From positions 1 to 64,000 of the forward strand of contig NZ_VCIW01000010.1 in assembly GCF_005765165.1 (NCBI RefSeq): a DNA stretch of 64,000 bases, read 5' to 3'. The stretch comes from Paenibacillus antri. Lineage in GTDB: Bacteria; Bacillota; Bacilli; Paenibacillales; YIM-B00363. Made by a program: the position numbers and the translations under genes. Of the stretch, positions 50,631 to 59,901 are shown in pieces; the stretch's first letter is position 1; each line of letters begins with the position of its first letter. The notes beneath the pieces are model-generated. The model worked only from the letters and a program-made list of their open reading frames with translations. It did no database searches and was not told the origin of the DNA.

Positions 50631-51635
50631 ATGGTCATGATCGCAGCGGAAGGGCTCGGCAAGACGTTCCGCCGGCCCGTCGTGAAGGAAGGGGCGTTCG
50701 CCGGCGTACGGTCGCTGTTCGCCAGGCAGTACAAAGAGACGGCCGCAGTGGCGGACGTCAGCTTTACGATCGAGCGGGGGGAATTCGTCGGGTACATCGG
50801 GCCCAACGGCGCCGGCAAGTCGACGACGATCAAGATGCTGACGGGCATCCTCCACCCGACGGCAGGGGAGGTGCGAGTCGCGGGGCGGTCGCCGCAGCGG
50901 GAGCGCCGGCACGTGGCCGGGCGAATCGGCGTCGTGTTCGGGCAGCGCAGCCAGCTGTGGTGGGACTTGCCCGTCCGCGACTCGTACGACGTGCTTGCGG
51001 CGATGTACAAGGTCGAGCCGGACGTCAAGCGGAAGCGGCTCGCCGAGCTGACGGAGCTGCTGCGGCTGGACGAAGTGATGGACTTGCCGGTGCGCAAGTG
51101 CTCGCTCGGACAGCGGATGCGGGCCGACCTCGCCGCCGCGCTGCTGCACGATCCGGACGTGTTGTTTCTCGACGAGCCGACGATCGGACTCGACGCGTTC
51201 GCGAAGCGAAGCATTCGGGAATTCCTGCGGTCGCTGAACCGGGAGTTCGGGAAGACGATCCTGCTGACGACGCACGACATGGACGACATCGAGACGTTGT
51301 GCAGCCGGGTCATGGTGCTGAATGGGGGGGCGCTGGCGTATGACGGATCGCTCGAGGAGCTGCGGGAACGGATCGGCCTGCCGAGCCGCATGACGCTGAC
51401 GTTCGCGGGGGACGTCGACGCGGCCGCCTGCGCCGCGGCGTTCGGCGACGAGGTCGCGGTCGAGCGCGCGGACGGACCGCGCGTCGCGCTGGCGTTCCAA
51501 CGCGAGCGCATCCGGCCGAAGCGCGTGCTGGACGCGGCTTCGGCGCTCGGGGACATCGTCGATATTCATATGGAGGAGCCGGAATTCGAGGACGTGATCC
51601 GGCGCATCTACAGCGGGGCGACGAACGACCGATAG
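50631..51635 (+). CDS. ABC-2 transporter ATPase
   Basis: A 334-residue ATPase of the COG4586 type: Walker A GPNGAGKST, signature CSLGQRMRADLAAAL, Walker B VLFLDEPTIGLD and H-loop TTHDMDDIE, with a C-terminal domain of about 100 residues after the fold. Its N-terminus AEGLGKTFRRPVVKEG is the family opening. ATG at 50631 follows GGGAG at a long spacing. Its last 28 bp overlap the convergent lysE-like gene. Substrate unknown. Confidence 0.9.
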   Translation: MVMIAAEGLGKTFRRPVVKEGAFAGVRSLFARQYKETAAVADVSFTIERGEFVGYIGPNGAGKSTTIKMLTGILHPTAGEVRVAGRSPQRERRHVAGRIGVVFGQRSQLWWDLPVRDSYDVLAAMYKVEPDVKRKRLAELTELLRLDEVMDLPVRKCSLGQRMRADLAAALLHDPDVLFLDEPTIGLDAFAKRSIREFLRSLNREFGKTILLTTHDMDDIETLCSRVMVLNGGALAYDGSLEELRERIGLPSRMTLTFAGDVDAAACAAAFGDEVAVERADGPRVALAFQRERIRPKRVLDAASALGDIVDIHMEEPEFEDVIRRIYSGATNDR

Positions 51636-52270
51636 CCGTCCAGGAACACGTCGACGGCGAAGTACAAGAACAGCGCCGCCGAGACGATCGAGATCGCGCG
51701 CACGAACGTCGGTCCGAGCCGCTTGCCGCTCGTCGAAGCGAGCAGCGCCATGCCGAGCGACCATAGGATCGACGCCGAGAAGAAGCCGGCTAGGAATGAC
51801 GCGAGGGCGAGCGCGCCTTGGACGGGCGATTTCGCCACGACGCTGCCGCCGACGGTCGCGAACCATAGAATGGCGGTCGGCGACGCGATGGCGAGGCCCC
51901 AGCCCCAGAGGAACGAGCGCAGCGAGGAGCGGCGCGGGGCGGCTTGGCCGTTCGCGGCCGCGTCGCCTGCGTCCATCGACTTCGGCCGCATCGCGGCGCG
52001 GATCATCAGGGCGGCGAAGTACAGCAGCATGATCGTGCCGCCGACCCAGAGCGCCCAGCGCACCTCCGGGATGCCGAGCAGCAGCGCGACGCCGGTCGTG
52101 GCGAGCACGGCGTACGTCAGGTCGCCGAACGAGGAGCCGACGCCGATCAGGAACGACGGCCAGAAGCCGCGCTGAACGCCCTCGCGCACGATCGCTACGT
52201 TGACCATGCCAAGGTCGAGGCAGAGGCTTAAGGACAGGGCGAAGCCGGAAAAAAATAAGTGCCAGAGCAT
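51608..52270 (-). CDS. LysE-family amino-acid exporter
   Basis: A 220-residue permease with six helices. LCLDLGMVNVAIVREGVQRG and FLIGVGSSFGDLTYAVLATTG form the family's first helices; the WGWGLAIASPTAILWFATVGG region includes the conserved central motif. Probably exports lysine or homoserine-type compounds. Its last 28 bp overlap the convergent ATPase gene, an unusual coding overlap of opposite strands. Confidence 0.88.
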   Translation of the reverse strand: MLWHLFFSGFALSLSLCLDLGMVNVAIVREGVQRGFWPSFLIGVGSSFGDLTYAVLATTGVALLLGIPEVRWALWVGGTIMLLYFAALMIRAAMRPKSMDAGDAAANGQAAPRRSSLRSFLWGWGLAIASPTAILWFATVGGSVVAKSPVQGALALASFLAGFFSASILWSLGMALLASTSGKRLGPTFVRAISIVSAALFLYFAVDVFLDGYRSFVAPL

Positions 52271-52348
52271 AAGTTGATTTTCACGGGCCTTTCATGACAG
52301 AATGGACTCATTATACATGCGGCGACGGAAGGGGACAATCGAAAAAAG

Positions 52349-52777
52349 ATGGCGGACGCGTGGAAGAAATTAATGCTGCACAAGGCGAAACGCCCGCTGG
52401 CGCTGAATGTGCCGGGCGGCGATTACGAGAAGCTGCTGGGAAGCTTGCCGGAGGGTTCGGTCGTGGAAACCGAGCCGACCGGGGAGAACGGAGCGTACGA
52501 CTTCGTCCACCTGTTCGTGACGAGCGTCGCGGAGCTCGAGGAGAAGGGGCCGCTCGCGCTCGCCGCGATTCAACACGACGGGGTGCTTTGGTTTTCGTAT
52601 CCGAAGAAGACGTCGAAGATCAAGACCGACATCAACCGCGACGCCGGCTGGAAGATCGTGCGCGCCGCGGGCTACGAAGCCGTGACGCAGGTCGCGATCG
52701 ACGAGACGTGGTCGGCGCTGCGCTTCCGGCCGGCGTCCGCGATCCCGACGCTCACCCGCAGCTTCACGAACGATTAA
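52349..52777 (+). CDS. DUF3052-like protein
   Basis: A 142-residue soluble protein. The core LWFSYPKKTSKIKTDINRD, then GWKIVRAAGYE and VAIDETWSALRFRP fit the DUF3052 type as I know it; function unknown. The ATG follows an A-run with no strong ribosome site (GGAAGGGG is 18 nt upstream). A terminator follows. Single gene between lysE and the sigma factor. Confidence 0.72.
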   Translation: MADAWKKLMLHKAKRPLALNVPGGDYEKLLGSLPEGSVVETEPTGENGAYDFVHLFVTSVAELEEKGPLALAAIQHDGVLWFSYPKKTSKIKTDINRDAGWKIVRAAGYEAVTQVAIDETWSALRFRPASAIPTLTRSFTND

Positions 52778-52785
52778 ATTATTTG

Positions 52786-52815
52786 CGCCGCCCGTATCTT
52801 TTCGGGCGGCGTTTT
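52786..52815 (+). terminator. Terminator after the DUF3052-like gene
   Basis: CGCCGCCCG (52786-52794) pairs perfectly with CGGGCGGCG (52803-52811), followed by TTTTCG. Confidence 0.85.
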
Positions 52816-52857
52816 CGTTACTATAAGCGTAACAGCAACTTTAAGGAGGGCCCTCCG

Positions 52858-53754
52858 ATGATGCACGCTCTTGGCGCCGAAGAGACATCGTCGACCGGCG
52901 CCGCCGACGCGTTCGACCGCGCGGCCGCGCCGCTATTGCCGTCGCTGCAAGCTTATTGCCGTTCCGTCGCCCGGAATCGCTGGGATGCGGACGATCTGAT
53001 GCAAGACACGTTGGAAAAGGCGTTCGCCCGGTTCGCGCGGACCGGCGACGCGCCGCTCACGAAAGCTTATTTGTACCGTATCGCATCGAATGCGTGGATC
53101 GACCGGCTGCGCCGCGCGCGGGAGAGCGTCCGTCCGGCGGAGTGGGCCGGCTGGGAAGCGCCCGCCCGCGCCGCCGCGGCCGAGGACGCCCGGGCCGACG
53201 AGGCGCTGGACGACGCCGCGCGGCGGCTCGCGGCGCTTACGCCGAAGCAGCGCACGGCGCTGCTCCTGTGCGAAGCGTTCGCGCTGCCGCTTACGGAGAC
53301 GGCCGACCGGCTCGGCATGACCGTCGGCTCGGTGAAGTCGCTGCTGCACCGGGCGCGCGCGCGTCTTGGCCGCTCCGCCGACGCGGAAACGCCGCCGCCC
53401 GCTGCCGACGCCGCGGCGGTCGACGCGTACATCGACGCGCTGCGCCGCGGTTCGATCGACGCGGTCGTCGCGCTCGGCGCTTCGGCGGAGGCCGGCGCGG
53501 GGCCGTCCGCGTCGTCGCGGCCCGACGGCGGGCGCTTCGCCCGCTCGTCCGCTGGCGCGCTGCGTCCGCCCAGCGGCTTCGGGCCGCGCTCGACGACTCG
53601 CGCCGAGCGGACCGGCCGCCGCTCGGCCTTCGCCGGCGGGCGAGTCGTCGGCTTCGCCGCGACGAGCGACGGCGCCTGTGCCGCTGTGGCTCGTCCGGGC
53701 GACGCGCCGGTGCGCGTCCTGGCGTTCCGCGCGGGAGATGCGATAGCGGTTTGA
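52858..53754 (+). CDS. ECF-like sigma-70 family factor with C-terminal extension
   Basis: A 298-residue sigma factor. Region 2: [24 protein letters not shown], and [14 protein letters not shown]. Region 4: [44 protein letters not shown] as separate segments. After region 4 it continues about 120 residues with low-complexity Ala/Arg/Ser/Pro sequence and a terminal beta-like segment ([20 protein letters not shown]), recalling SnoaL-like tails of ECF41-type factors but not clearly matching. Start ATG 52858 follows AAGGAGGG. No anti-sigma gene is adjacent. Confidence 0.85.
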   Translation: MMHALGAEETSSTGAADAFDRAAAPLLPSLQAYCRSVARNRWDADDLMQDTLEKAFARFARTGDAPLTKAYLYRIASNAWIDRLRRARESVRPAEWAGWEAPARAAAAEDARADEALDDAARRLAALTPKQRTALLLCEAFALPLTETADRLGMTVGSVKSLLHRARARLGRSADAETPPPAADAAAVDAYIDALRRGSIDAVVALGASAEAGAGPSASSRPDGGRFARSSAGALRPPSGFGPRSTTRAERTGRRSAFAGGRVVGFAATSDGACAAVARPGDAPVRVLAFRAGDAIAV

Positions 53755-53785
53755 TTCCATTTTCTCGAAGGAGTTGACCGCCGTT

Positions 53786-54367
53786 ATGGCTGCATATGTA
53801 CCGATCGTCGTGGAACAGACGAATCGCGGAGAGCGTTCGTACGATATTTACTCGCGGCTGCTGAGGGATCGAATCGTATTTCTCGGCACCGAGGTGGACG
53901 ACGTCTCCGCCAACGCCATCGTGGCGCAGCTGCTGTTCCTCGCCGCGGAGGATTCGGAGAAGGATATTCACCTGTATATTAATTCGCCGGGGGGCAGCGT
54001 CTCGGCCGGGCTGGCGGTGCTCGATACGATGCGCCATATCAAGCCGGACGTCTCGACGATCTGCATCGGCATGGCCGCCTCGTTCGGCGCGATGCTGCTG
54101 CTCGCCGGAACGAAGGGCAAGCGCTTCGCGCTGCCGCACGCCGAGGTGATGCTGCATCAGCCGCTTGGCGGGGCGCGGGGGCAGGCGTCGGACATCAAGA
54201 TCCACGCCGAGCACATCCTGCGGACGCGGGAGCGGTTGAACGCGATGATCGCCGAAGCGACCGGCCAGCCGATCGAGCGAATCGAGAAGGATACCGATCG
54301 CGACTTCTACATGAGCGCCGAGGAAGCGCTCGAATACGGGATTATCGACAAGGTGCTGCGCCCGTAG
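53786..54367 (+). CDS. clpP: ATP-dependent Clp protease proteolytic subunit
   Basis: A 193-residue ClpP peptidase with the full catalytic triad: Ser in [14 protein letters not shown], His in [12 protein letters not shown], and Asp in [14 protein letters not shown]. The [20 protein letters not shown] opening and [13 protein letters not shown] are typical. It assembles into the 14-mer barrel and works with ClpC/ClpX chaperones. The ATG at 53786 is chosen; the TTG at 53774 abuts the ribosome site. Usually Paenibacillus encodes more than one ClpP. Confidence 0.95.
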   Translation: MAAYVPIVVEQTNRGERSYDIYSRLLRDRIVFLGTEVDDVSANAIVAQLLFLAAEDSEKDIHLYINSPGGSVSAGLAVLDTMRHIKPDVSTICIGMAASFGAMLLLAGTKGKRFALPHAEVMLHQPLGGARGQASDIKIHAEHILRTRERLNAMIAEATGQPIERIEKDTDRDFYMSAEEALEYGIIDKVLRP

Positions 54368-54385
54368 CGCTCTTGTCGATAGGTA

Positions 54386-54427
54386 CGCCGCGCGCCACGG
54401 GGGTTATCGCCCCTGCGGCGTTTTTTT
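54386..54427 (+). terminator. Terminator after clpP
   Basis: CGCCGC (54386-54391) pairs with GCGGCG (54415-54420), with GGGG/CCCC inside, followed by seven T. Confidence 0.9.
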
Positions 54428-54439
54428 GTGCGCGGGCGA

Positions 54440-54790
54440 GGGTAGGTCCGGGTTCGGGCCTGGCCGGGTCGGGTGGGGTTCGGGCCTGGCCGACTCGAGT
54501 CGAGTCGAGTTCCCTTCGCGGACTCCTTCTCCTCGTCTTCCCTTCGCTCAGCTGCGCAGAGGCGGTATGGCTATGACTGGCTGACTCAAGGGAACACGAG
54601 TACAAGGGGCGTGGGGAGCGAAGACAGCTGCGGCGGCCCCTGATAGAATCTGTTACCGCGGCAGTCTTTCGTGTCCTCGTGTTCGCTTTCACTCAGCTGC
54701 GCAGAGGCGGCATGGCTATGACTGGCTGACTCAAGGGAACACGAGTACAAGGGACGTGGGGAGCGAAGGCAGCTGCGACGGTCCCGGCCG
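54440..54790. repeat. Non-coding region with 145-bp-spaced direct repeats
   Basis: About 90 bp starting at CTCAGCTGCGCAGAGGCGG (54547) recurs at 54692, offset 145 bp, including GGCTATGACTGGCTGACTCA and AGGGAACACGAGTACAAGGG, differing at few bases. Just before the first copy, CTTCTCCTCGTCTTCCCTTC plus GCTCAGC matches the reverse complement of the 95-bp repeat unit at 29.7-30.0 kb. CGAGT is repeated at 54494-54509. No gene is supported here. Confidence 0.85.
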
Positions 54791-54895
54791 ACACTGAAGT
54801 ACCTAAACCTCGCTAATCACCCAGCGGCTTTCACCCATTTGGTGGTGCGCCCGGGAAGTAACAAGTGTCTGGAGGTCGGCGGGGGAGGAGTGGTT

Positions 54896-54961
54896 GCTGC
54901 ATGACGGTGCGAAATGTGCTGCATTGTGGTGCGGAAAATGCTGCATGGCGGTGCATTCGGG
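54896..54961. repeat. 22-bp tandem repeat
   Basis: GCTGCATG(A/G)CGGTGC-like units begin at 54896, 54918 and 54940, a strict 22-bp period, each followed by a GAAA/GGAAAA-type spacer. They lie 170 bp upstream of the alpha-galactosidase start. No ribosome site or stable frame is linked to them. Confidence 0.7.
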
Positions 54962-55127
54962 TCGGGGGCTAGTGTATGGCGGTCGGCGGGGACGGGGGGA
55001 TTGCTGCGGTCGGAGTGGGAACTGCCCCTCCGGGGCGAAATGGTACGGTCTGCGACGATGTTGTCCGCTGTTCTCCTTGGGGCAGCTGTGCGATAATAGG
55101 CCCAGAGAAGAGGAGGAAGAGATCACA

Positions 55128-57320
55128 ATGCCGATTATGTACGATGAAACGCAACGATTGTTCCACCTGCAATCGAAAGATTCCAGCTACATTTTCCGGA
55201 TCGCGAAGGAAGCGTATCCGTCGCACGTGTATTGGGGCCCGAAGCTCGACGCGGCGCGGTTCCGCGGGCGGGTCGAGGCGACGGAGCGCTGCTCGTTCCA
55301 CCCGAACTTCATCGCCGAAGACCGCACGTTCGCGTTCGACACGCTGCCGCAGGAGTACCCGTCGTACGGGACGGGCGATTATCGCGAGCCCGCCGTGCAC
55401 GTCGCGTTCCCGAACGGAACGACGGTAACGGATCTGCGCTACGAGTCGCACGCGATTACGGCGGGGAAGCCGGCGCTGCCGGGGCTGCCCGCGACGTACG
55501 TCGAAGACGACGCCGAGGCGGAGACGCTCGAGCTCCGGCTGCGCGACGCGGTGTCCGGCCTCGTCGTCGTCCTGCAATACAGCGTCTTCGCCGGCTTCGA
55601 CGCGATCGCGCGCTCGGCCCGCTTCGAGAACGAGGGCGCGGCGCCTGTCGTGCTGCAGCGGGCGCTCAGCGCGAGCGTCGACTTCGCGTCGGACGACTTC
55701 GACGTCCTGCAGCTGTCGGGCGCGTGGACGCGGGAGCGCTACCCGCACCGTCGCCCGCTTGCGCCGGGCATTTTGCGCGTCGACAGCAAGCGGGGCTCGA
55801 GCAGCCACCAGCAAAACCCGTTCCTCGCCCTGCTCGCGAAGGACGCGACCGAGCGCCGCGGCGAGGTGTACGGCTTCAGCCTCGTCTACAGCGGCAGCTT
55901 CGTCGCGCAGGCCGAGGCGGAGCAGTTCGGCACGTCGCGCGTCGGCATCGGCATTCAGCCGTTCGATTTCAGCTGGAAGCTCGAGCCCGGCGAGACGTTC
56001 CAGACGCCGGAGGCGGTGCTCGTCCGCTCCTCGGAAGGTCTCGGCGGCATGTCGCGCACGTACCATAAGTTGTATCGTACGCGGCTGTGCCGCGGCATTT
56101 TCCGGGACAAGGCTCGTCCGATCCTCGTGAACAACTGGGAAGCGACGTACTTCGACTTCAACGCCGAGAAGATCAAGCGCATCGCCGCGGCCGGCCAAGA
56201 GCTCGGCATCGAGCTGTTCGTGCTCGACGACGGCTGGTTCGGCCGCCGAGACAGCGACAACAGCTCGCTCGGCGACTGGGTGCCGGACAAGCGGAAGCTG
56301 CCCGAAGGGCTGGACGCGCTCGCGCGCGACATTACGGCGACGGGCATGGAATTCGGCCTCTGGTTCGAGCCGGAGATGGTGTCGCCGGACAGCGATCTGT
56401 ACCGCGCGCATCCGGACTGGTGCTTGCACGTGCCGGACCGGAGCCGCACGATGGGACGGCAGCAGCTCATTCTCGACCTGTCGCGCCGGGACGTGTGCGA
56501 CTACATCGTCGAGTCGGTGAGCGCGATTCTCGAATCGGCGCCGATCACGTACGTGAAGTGGGACATGAACCGCAACATGACGGAGATCGGCTCGGCGCTG
56601 CTGCCGCCGGACCGCCAGCGCGAGACGGCGCATCGGTACATGCTCGGCTTGTACGACGCGCTCGAGCGCATCACGTCGCGGTTCCCGCACATTCTGTTCG
56701 AGAGCTGCTCCGGCGGCGGCGGACGGTTCGATCCCGGGATGCTGTATTACATGCCGCAGACGTGGACGAGCGACGACACGGACGCGGTCGAGCGGTTGAA
56801 AATCCAATACGGCACGAGCATCGTCTATCCGGCGAGCGCGATGGGCGCGCACGTCTCCGCGGTGCCGAACCATCAAGTGCATCGTTCGACGCCGATCGAG
56901 ATGAGAGGCCACGTGGCGATGTCCGGCAACTTCGGCTACGAGCTCGATCTGACGAAGTTCTCGGAAGACGAGAAGGACGCCGTGCGCGGGCAAGTCGCCC
57001 AGTACAAGGCGCTGCGGGAACTCATTCAATTCGGCGACTTCTACCGATTGAAGAGCCCGTTCGAAGGGAACGAGACGGCGTGGATGTTCGTCTCGAGCGA
57101 CCGGAACGAAGCGTTCGCGGCGTTCTTCCGCGTGTTGGCCGCGCCGAACGCGCCGCTCCGCCGGCTGACGCTGCAAGGGCTCGACCCGCGCAAGGCGTAC
57201 CGGCTCGAGGAGACGGGCGAGACGTTCGGCGGGGACGAGCTGATGCATTTCGGCTTGCCGGTGACGGGGCTGCGCGGCGACTTCCAGAGCAAGCTGTTCG
57301 TGTTCAAAGCCGTGGAGTAA
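55128..57320 (+). CDS. Alpha-galactosidase (GH36)
   Basis: A 730-residue GH36 enzyme, normal length. N-terminal beta-sandwich, then the catalytic barrel: VNNWEATYFDFNAEKI, FVLDDGWFGRRDSD, nucleophile Asp in VKWDMNRNMTE, SCSGGGGRFDPGMLYYMPQ, and the acid/base Asp in WTSDDTDAVERLKIQYG. No signal peptide, so intracellular. Hydrolyses alpha-1,6-galactosides such as melibiose and raffinose. AGGAGG precedes the ATG by 11 nt. No transporter gene adjoins. Confidence 0.95.
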   Translation: MPIMYDETQRLFHLQSKDSSYIFRIAKEAYPSHVYWGPKLDAARFRGRVEATERCSFHPNFIAEDRTFAFDTLPQEYPSYGTGDYREPAVHVAFPNGTTVTDLRYESHAITAGKPALPGLPATYVEDDAEAETLELRLRDAVSGLVVVLQYSVFAGFDAIARSARFENEGAAPVVLQRALSASVDFASDDFDVLQLSGAWTRERYPHRRPLAPGILRVDSKRGSSSHQQNPFLALLAKDATERRGEVYGFSLVYSGSFVAQAEAEQFGTSRVGIGIQPFDFSWKLEPGETFQTPEAVLVRSSEGLGGMSRTYHKLYRTRLCRGIFRDKARPILVNNWEATYFDFNAEKIKRIAAAGQELGIELFVLDDGWFGRRDSDNSSLGDWVPDKRKLPEGLDALARDITATGMEFGLWFEPEMVSPDSDLYRAHPDWCLHVPDRSRTMGRQQLILDLSRRDVCDYIVESVSAILESAPITYVKWDMNRNMTEIGSALLPPDRQRETAHRYMLGLYDALERITSRFPHILFESCSGGGGRFDPGMLYYMPQTWTSDDTDAVERLKIQYGTSIVYPASAMGAHVSAVPNHQVHRSTPIEMRGHVAMSGNFGYELDLTKFSEDEKDAVRGQVAQYKALRELIQFGDFYRLKSPFEGNETAWMFVSSDRNEAFAAFFRVLAAPNAPLRRLTLQGLDPRKAYRLEETGETFGGDELMHFGLPVTGLRGDFQSKLFVFKAVE

Positions 57321-57336
57321 GCAAGCGGTTCTAACG

Positions 57337-57382
57337 AAAAAGGTCCTCCGGTCCGAGCGTACTCGGACAAGAGGACCTTTTT
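57337..57382. terminator. Bidirectional terminator between convergent genes
   Basis: AAAAAGGTCCTC (57337-57348) pairs with GAGGACCTTTTT (57371-57382), with a further inner TCCGAG/CTCGGA stem. T-runs on either strand make it work for the alpha-galactosidase and the CNNM genes. Confidence 0.92.
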
Positions 57383-57404
57383 CGATCGCAAGAGCCGCCG
57401 CTCT

Positions 57405-58727
57405 CTATCCGACTCCCAAAGCGCGAACCGGTTCGGCGCGCCGCCGCCGCACGAGAATGCGCGAGACGCGCAGGTTCTCGGTTTCCTCGACGACGAATTC
57501 GTATTCGCCTACGATGACCTTCTGGTGGATGCGCGGCGGGCTCTCCACGTTGGCGTACATCCAGCCGCCGATCGTGTCGTAGACGTCGGTGTCGATCGCC
57601 AAGGCGAAGTAATCGTTCACGTCTTCGATCAATAGCAGCCCGTCGATGGAGAACGTGTCGGGGTCCCTCTTTTCGATCGAGGCGCGTTCCTCGTCGAATT
57701 CGTCGTGCACTTCGCCGACGAGCTCCTCGATAATGTCCTCGAACGTGACGAGACCGGCGGTGCCGCCGTATTCGTCGATGAGGAGCGCCATATACGATCG
57801 CTTGCGCTGCAGCACCTTCATCAGCTGCGAGATCGGCATCGATTCCGGCACCTTCATGATCGGCCGAAGGAACGGTCGAAGGTCGGTCGCGCCGGACGTG
57901 TCGAGCAAATCCTTGATATGCACCATGCCGATGACGTTGTCCTTCTCCTCCACGCAAACCGGATACCGGGTATGCTTCTCCTCGACGACGATGCGCATGT
58001 TTTCCTGGAACGGACGGTCGGCGTACAGGCACACCATCTCGGTGCGAGGAATCATGATCTCGCGCGCGGTCGTATCCGCGAAGTCGAAGACGTTATGGAA
58101 GAGCGCCAGTTCGGTATTGTCGATATGTCCGCTCTTGTTGCTCTCCTTCACGAGAATGCGGATTTCGTCTTCGGTATGGGCCGTCTCGCTTTCGCTCGCG
58201 GGCTCCGTGCCGAGCAGCCGCAGCAGTCGGTTGGCCAGGCCGTTCAGCAGCCAGATGAACGGGTACATGACGCGATAAAACAGGTGAAGCGGCAGCGCCG
58301 TGACGAGCGTGACGCCTTCGGATTTGCGGATCGCGAGGGATTTCGGCATCAGCTCGCCGAGTACGATATGGAGGACTGTGATGAGGGAGAAGGCGATGGC
58401 GAATGCGAGCGGATGCAGCAGCGGATCGGGGATGCGGCCGGCGAAGGTCGTCTCCAGCCAGTTGGCGATCGTCGGCTCGCCGATCCACCCGAGGCCGAGC
58501 GAGGCGAGGGTGATGCCGAGCTGACACGCGGAGAGGTAGGCGTCCAGGTTCGAGGTTAACCGCCTCGCGATCCCGGCGCGTCGATGGCCTTGCTGTACGA
58601 GCGTGTCGATGCGGGAGCCGCGCACCTTGACGATCGCGAACTCCGCGGCTACGAAGAAGCCGTTCACAAACACTAAAATCGCAACCAGCGTCAAACCGAG
58701 CCATAGCGGTAAGGGTGAAGGGTCCAC
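57405..58727 (-). CDS. CNNM/CorC (hemolysin-family) membrane protein
   Basis: A 440-residue protein of the HlyC/CorC group. Domains: DUF21/CNNM membrane domain (VFVNGFFVAAEFAIVKVRGS, SACQLGITLASLGLGWIGEP), two CBS domains (MIPRTEMVCLYADRPFQENM; FLRPIMKVPESMPISQLMKV), and a CorC_HlyC C-terminal domain (DGLLLIEDVNDYFALAI). Related to magnesium transport/protection proteins (MpfA of Staphylococcus). Start is GTG with no strong ribosome site. Confidence 0.9.
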   Translation of the reverse strand: MDPSPLPLWLGLTLVAILVFVNGFFVAAEFAIVKVRGSRIDTLVQQGHRRAGIARRLTSNLDAYLSACQLGITLASLGLGWIGEPTIANWLETTFAGRIPDPLLHPLAFAIAFSLITVLHIVLGELMPKSLAIRKSEGVTLVTALPLHLFYRVMYPFIWLLNGLANRLLRLLGTEPASESETAHTEDEIRILVKESNKSGHIDNTELALFHNVFDFADTTAREIMIPRTEMVCLYADRPFQENMRIVVEEKHTRYPVCVEEKDNVIGMVHIKDLLDTSGATDLRPFLRPIMKVPESMPISQLMKVLQRKRSYMALLIDEYGGTAGLVTFEDIIEELVGEVHDEFDEERASIEKRDPDTFSIDGLLLIEDVNDYFALAIDTDVYDTIGGWMYANVESPPRIHQKVIVGEYEFVVEETENLRVSRILVRRRRAEPVRALGVG

Positions 58728-58847
58728 TCGCGTTTCCGCCCGCGCGTCGCATGTTCCCGTCCCGCGCGGACGGATCCACCTCCTCTAAGATAGTTACTAT
58801 TCAGCCTATTCGATCCATTGTCGTCCTATGTGCCGGAATCGGCGAGA

Positions 58848-59252
58848 TTACCGCGCCATTTTCCCATAACAGTATTCGATAATGTCGCTTCTGCGGACGA
58901 TGCCGATGAATACGTCCATGTCGTCGACGACGGGGACGAAGTTCTGCGTCACGGCGAGCTTGATCAGATCCTCCATGACGGCATCGATCTTGACGGGTAC
59001 GACGTTGCGCCGCTGAGGGACGCTCCGCAGCGCCACGCGGTGGGTATCGGTAAACTTCAGCTCGGGTTCGTTCTTCATCTTGAACAGCAGATCGCCTTCG
59101 GTAATCGTGCCGGCGTACTTGCCCTGTTCGTCGACGAGCGGAACGGCGGTATAACCGTGCCGGTCCATCCGCTCTAACGCTTGTCGCATCGTGTGGGAAG
59201 GCGTAAGCGTAATGACTTCGGTTTTCGGCAATATGAAAAATGCTACGTTCAT
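58848..59252 (-). CDS. CBS-pair domain protein
   Basis: A 134-residue protein of two CBS motifs: first around residues 12-62 (TMRQALERMDRHGYTAVPLV, GTITEGDLLFKM), second around 80-130 (AVMEDLIKLAVTQNFVPVVD, IGIVRRSDIIEYCYG). Such stand-alone pairs bind adenine nucleotides or cyclic di-AMP and regulate partners; the ligand is not known. It is upstream of and co-oriented with the CNNM protein, which also has CBS domains. Confidence 0.85.
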   Translation of the reverse strand: MNVAFFILPKTEVITLTPSHTMRQALERMDRHGYTAVPLVDEQGKYAGTITEGDLLFKMKNEPELKFTDTHRVALRSVPQRRNVVPVKIDAVMEDLIKLAVTQNFVPVVDDMDVFIGIVRRSDIIEYCYGKMAR

Positions 59253-59352
59253 AAGTAAGTCGTCCTCCCGTTCGATTCGCCTCTATTGTACCATAACGTG
59301 CGAACGCGGCCGAATGCGGTATAATAGGAGAAGCGAAAAAGGAGGGCGACTC

Positions 59353-59901
59353 GTGAACATAGTCTTGATTGCGGGCAGCAACCGGCCGGACGCGACCAGC
59401 GCGAAGCTCGCCGCCTGCGTCGGCAAGCGGCTGCAGGGGCTCGGCGCGTCCGTGGAGCTGTTCGAGTTGTATCGGAGGCCGATTCCTTTCTACGAGCCCG
59501 ATTACATCCCGGGCGGGACGGCCGCCGACGCGAACCTGGCGGAGCTGCTTCGCCTCGCGGAAGGCGCCGACGCCTTCGGGTTCAGCACGCCGGAATATCA
59601 CGGCGGGCCGACCGGTCTCATGAAGAACGCGATCGATTGGCTGGAGAAGCGGCATGTGTCCGGCAAGGCGGCGCTTGCGATGGCGACGGCGGGCGGCGCG
59701 GTGGCGGTGTCCACGCTGCAGCAGCTCCAGACGGCCGTTCGATACGTGCACGGCATCAATTGCCCGGAGTGGATTTCGCTCGGGGGGCAGCTGCGGGCGT
59801 TCGCGGACGGCGAACCGACGCATCCGGACGCGGCGAAGCGCATCGATCACGTAGCACGATATTTTTACGATTTCGCGAAAAAACAGGCAGGTGTCCAATG
59901 A
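59353..59901 (+). CDS. NADPH-dependent FMN reductase
   Basis: A 182-residue flavodoxin-like flavoprotein. The FMN phosphate loop is in AGSNRPDATSAKLA, and the PEYHGGPTGLMKNAIDWL loop is the family's second signature. Reduces FMN or quinones/azo compounds with NAD(P)H. Start is GTG 59353 with AAGGAGGG upstream. Its stop overlaps the start of a small membrane protein gene. Confidence 0.92.
   Translation: MNIVLIAGSNRPDATSAKLAACVGKRLQGLGASVELFELYRRPIPFYEPDYIPGGTAADANLAELLRLAEGADAFGFSTPEYHGGPTGLMKNAIDWLEKRHVSGKAALAMATAGGAVAVSTLQQLQTAVRYVHGINCPEWISLGGQLRAFADGEPTHPDAAKRIDHVARYFYDFAKKQAGVQ

Noticed and set aside
54969-57248. 759-codon minus-strand ORF
   Set aside because: Antisense shadow of the GH36 gene with the same artefactual composition.
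58093-58779. GTG start with AGAGGAGGTG just upstream, minus strand
   Set aside because: The ribosome site is striking, but the frame shadows the CNNM gene and gives no recognisable protein; the CNNM frame has the family's N-terminus at 58727. The site may still affect translation there.
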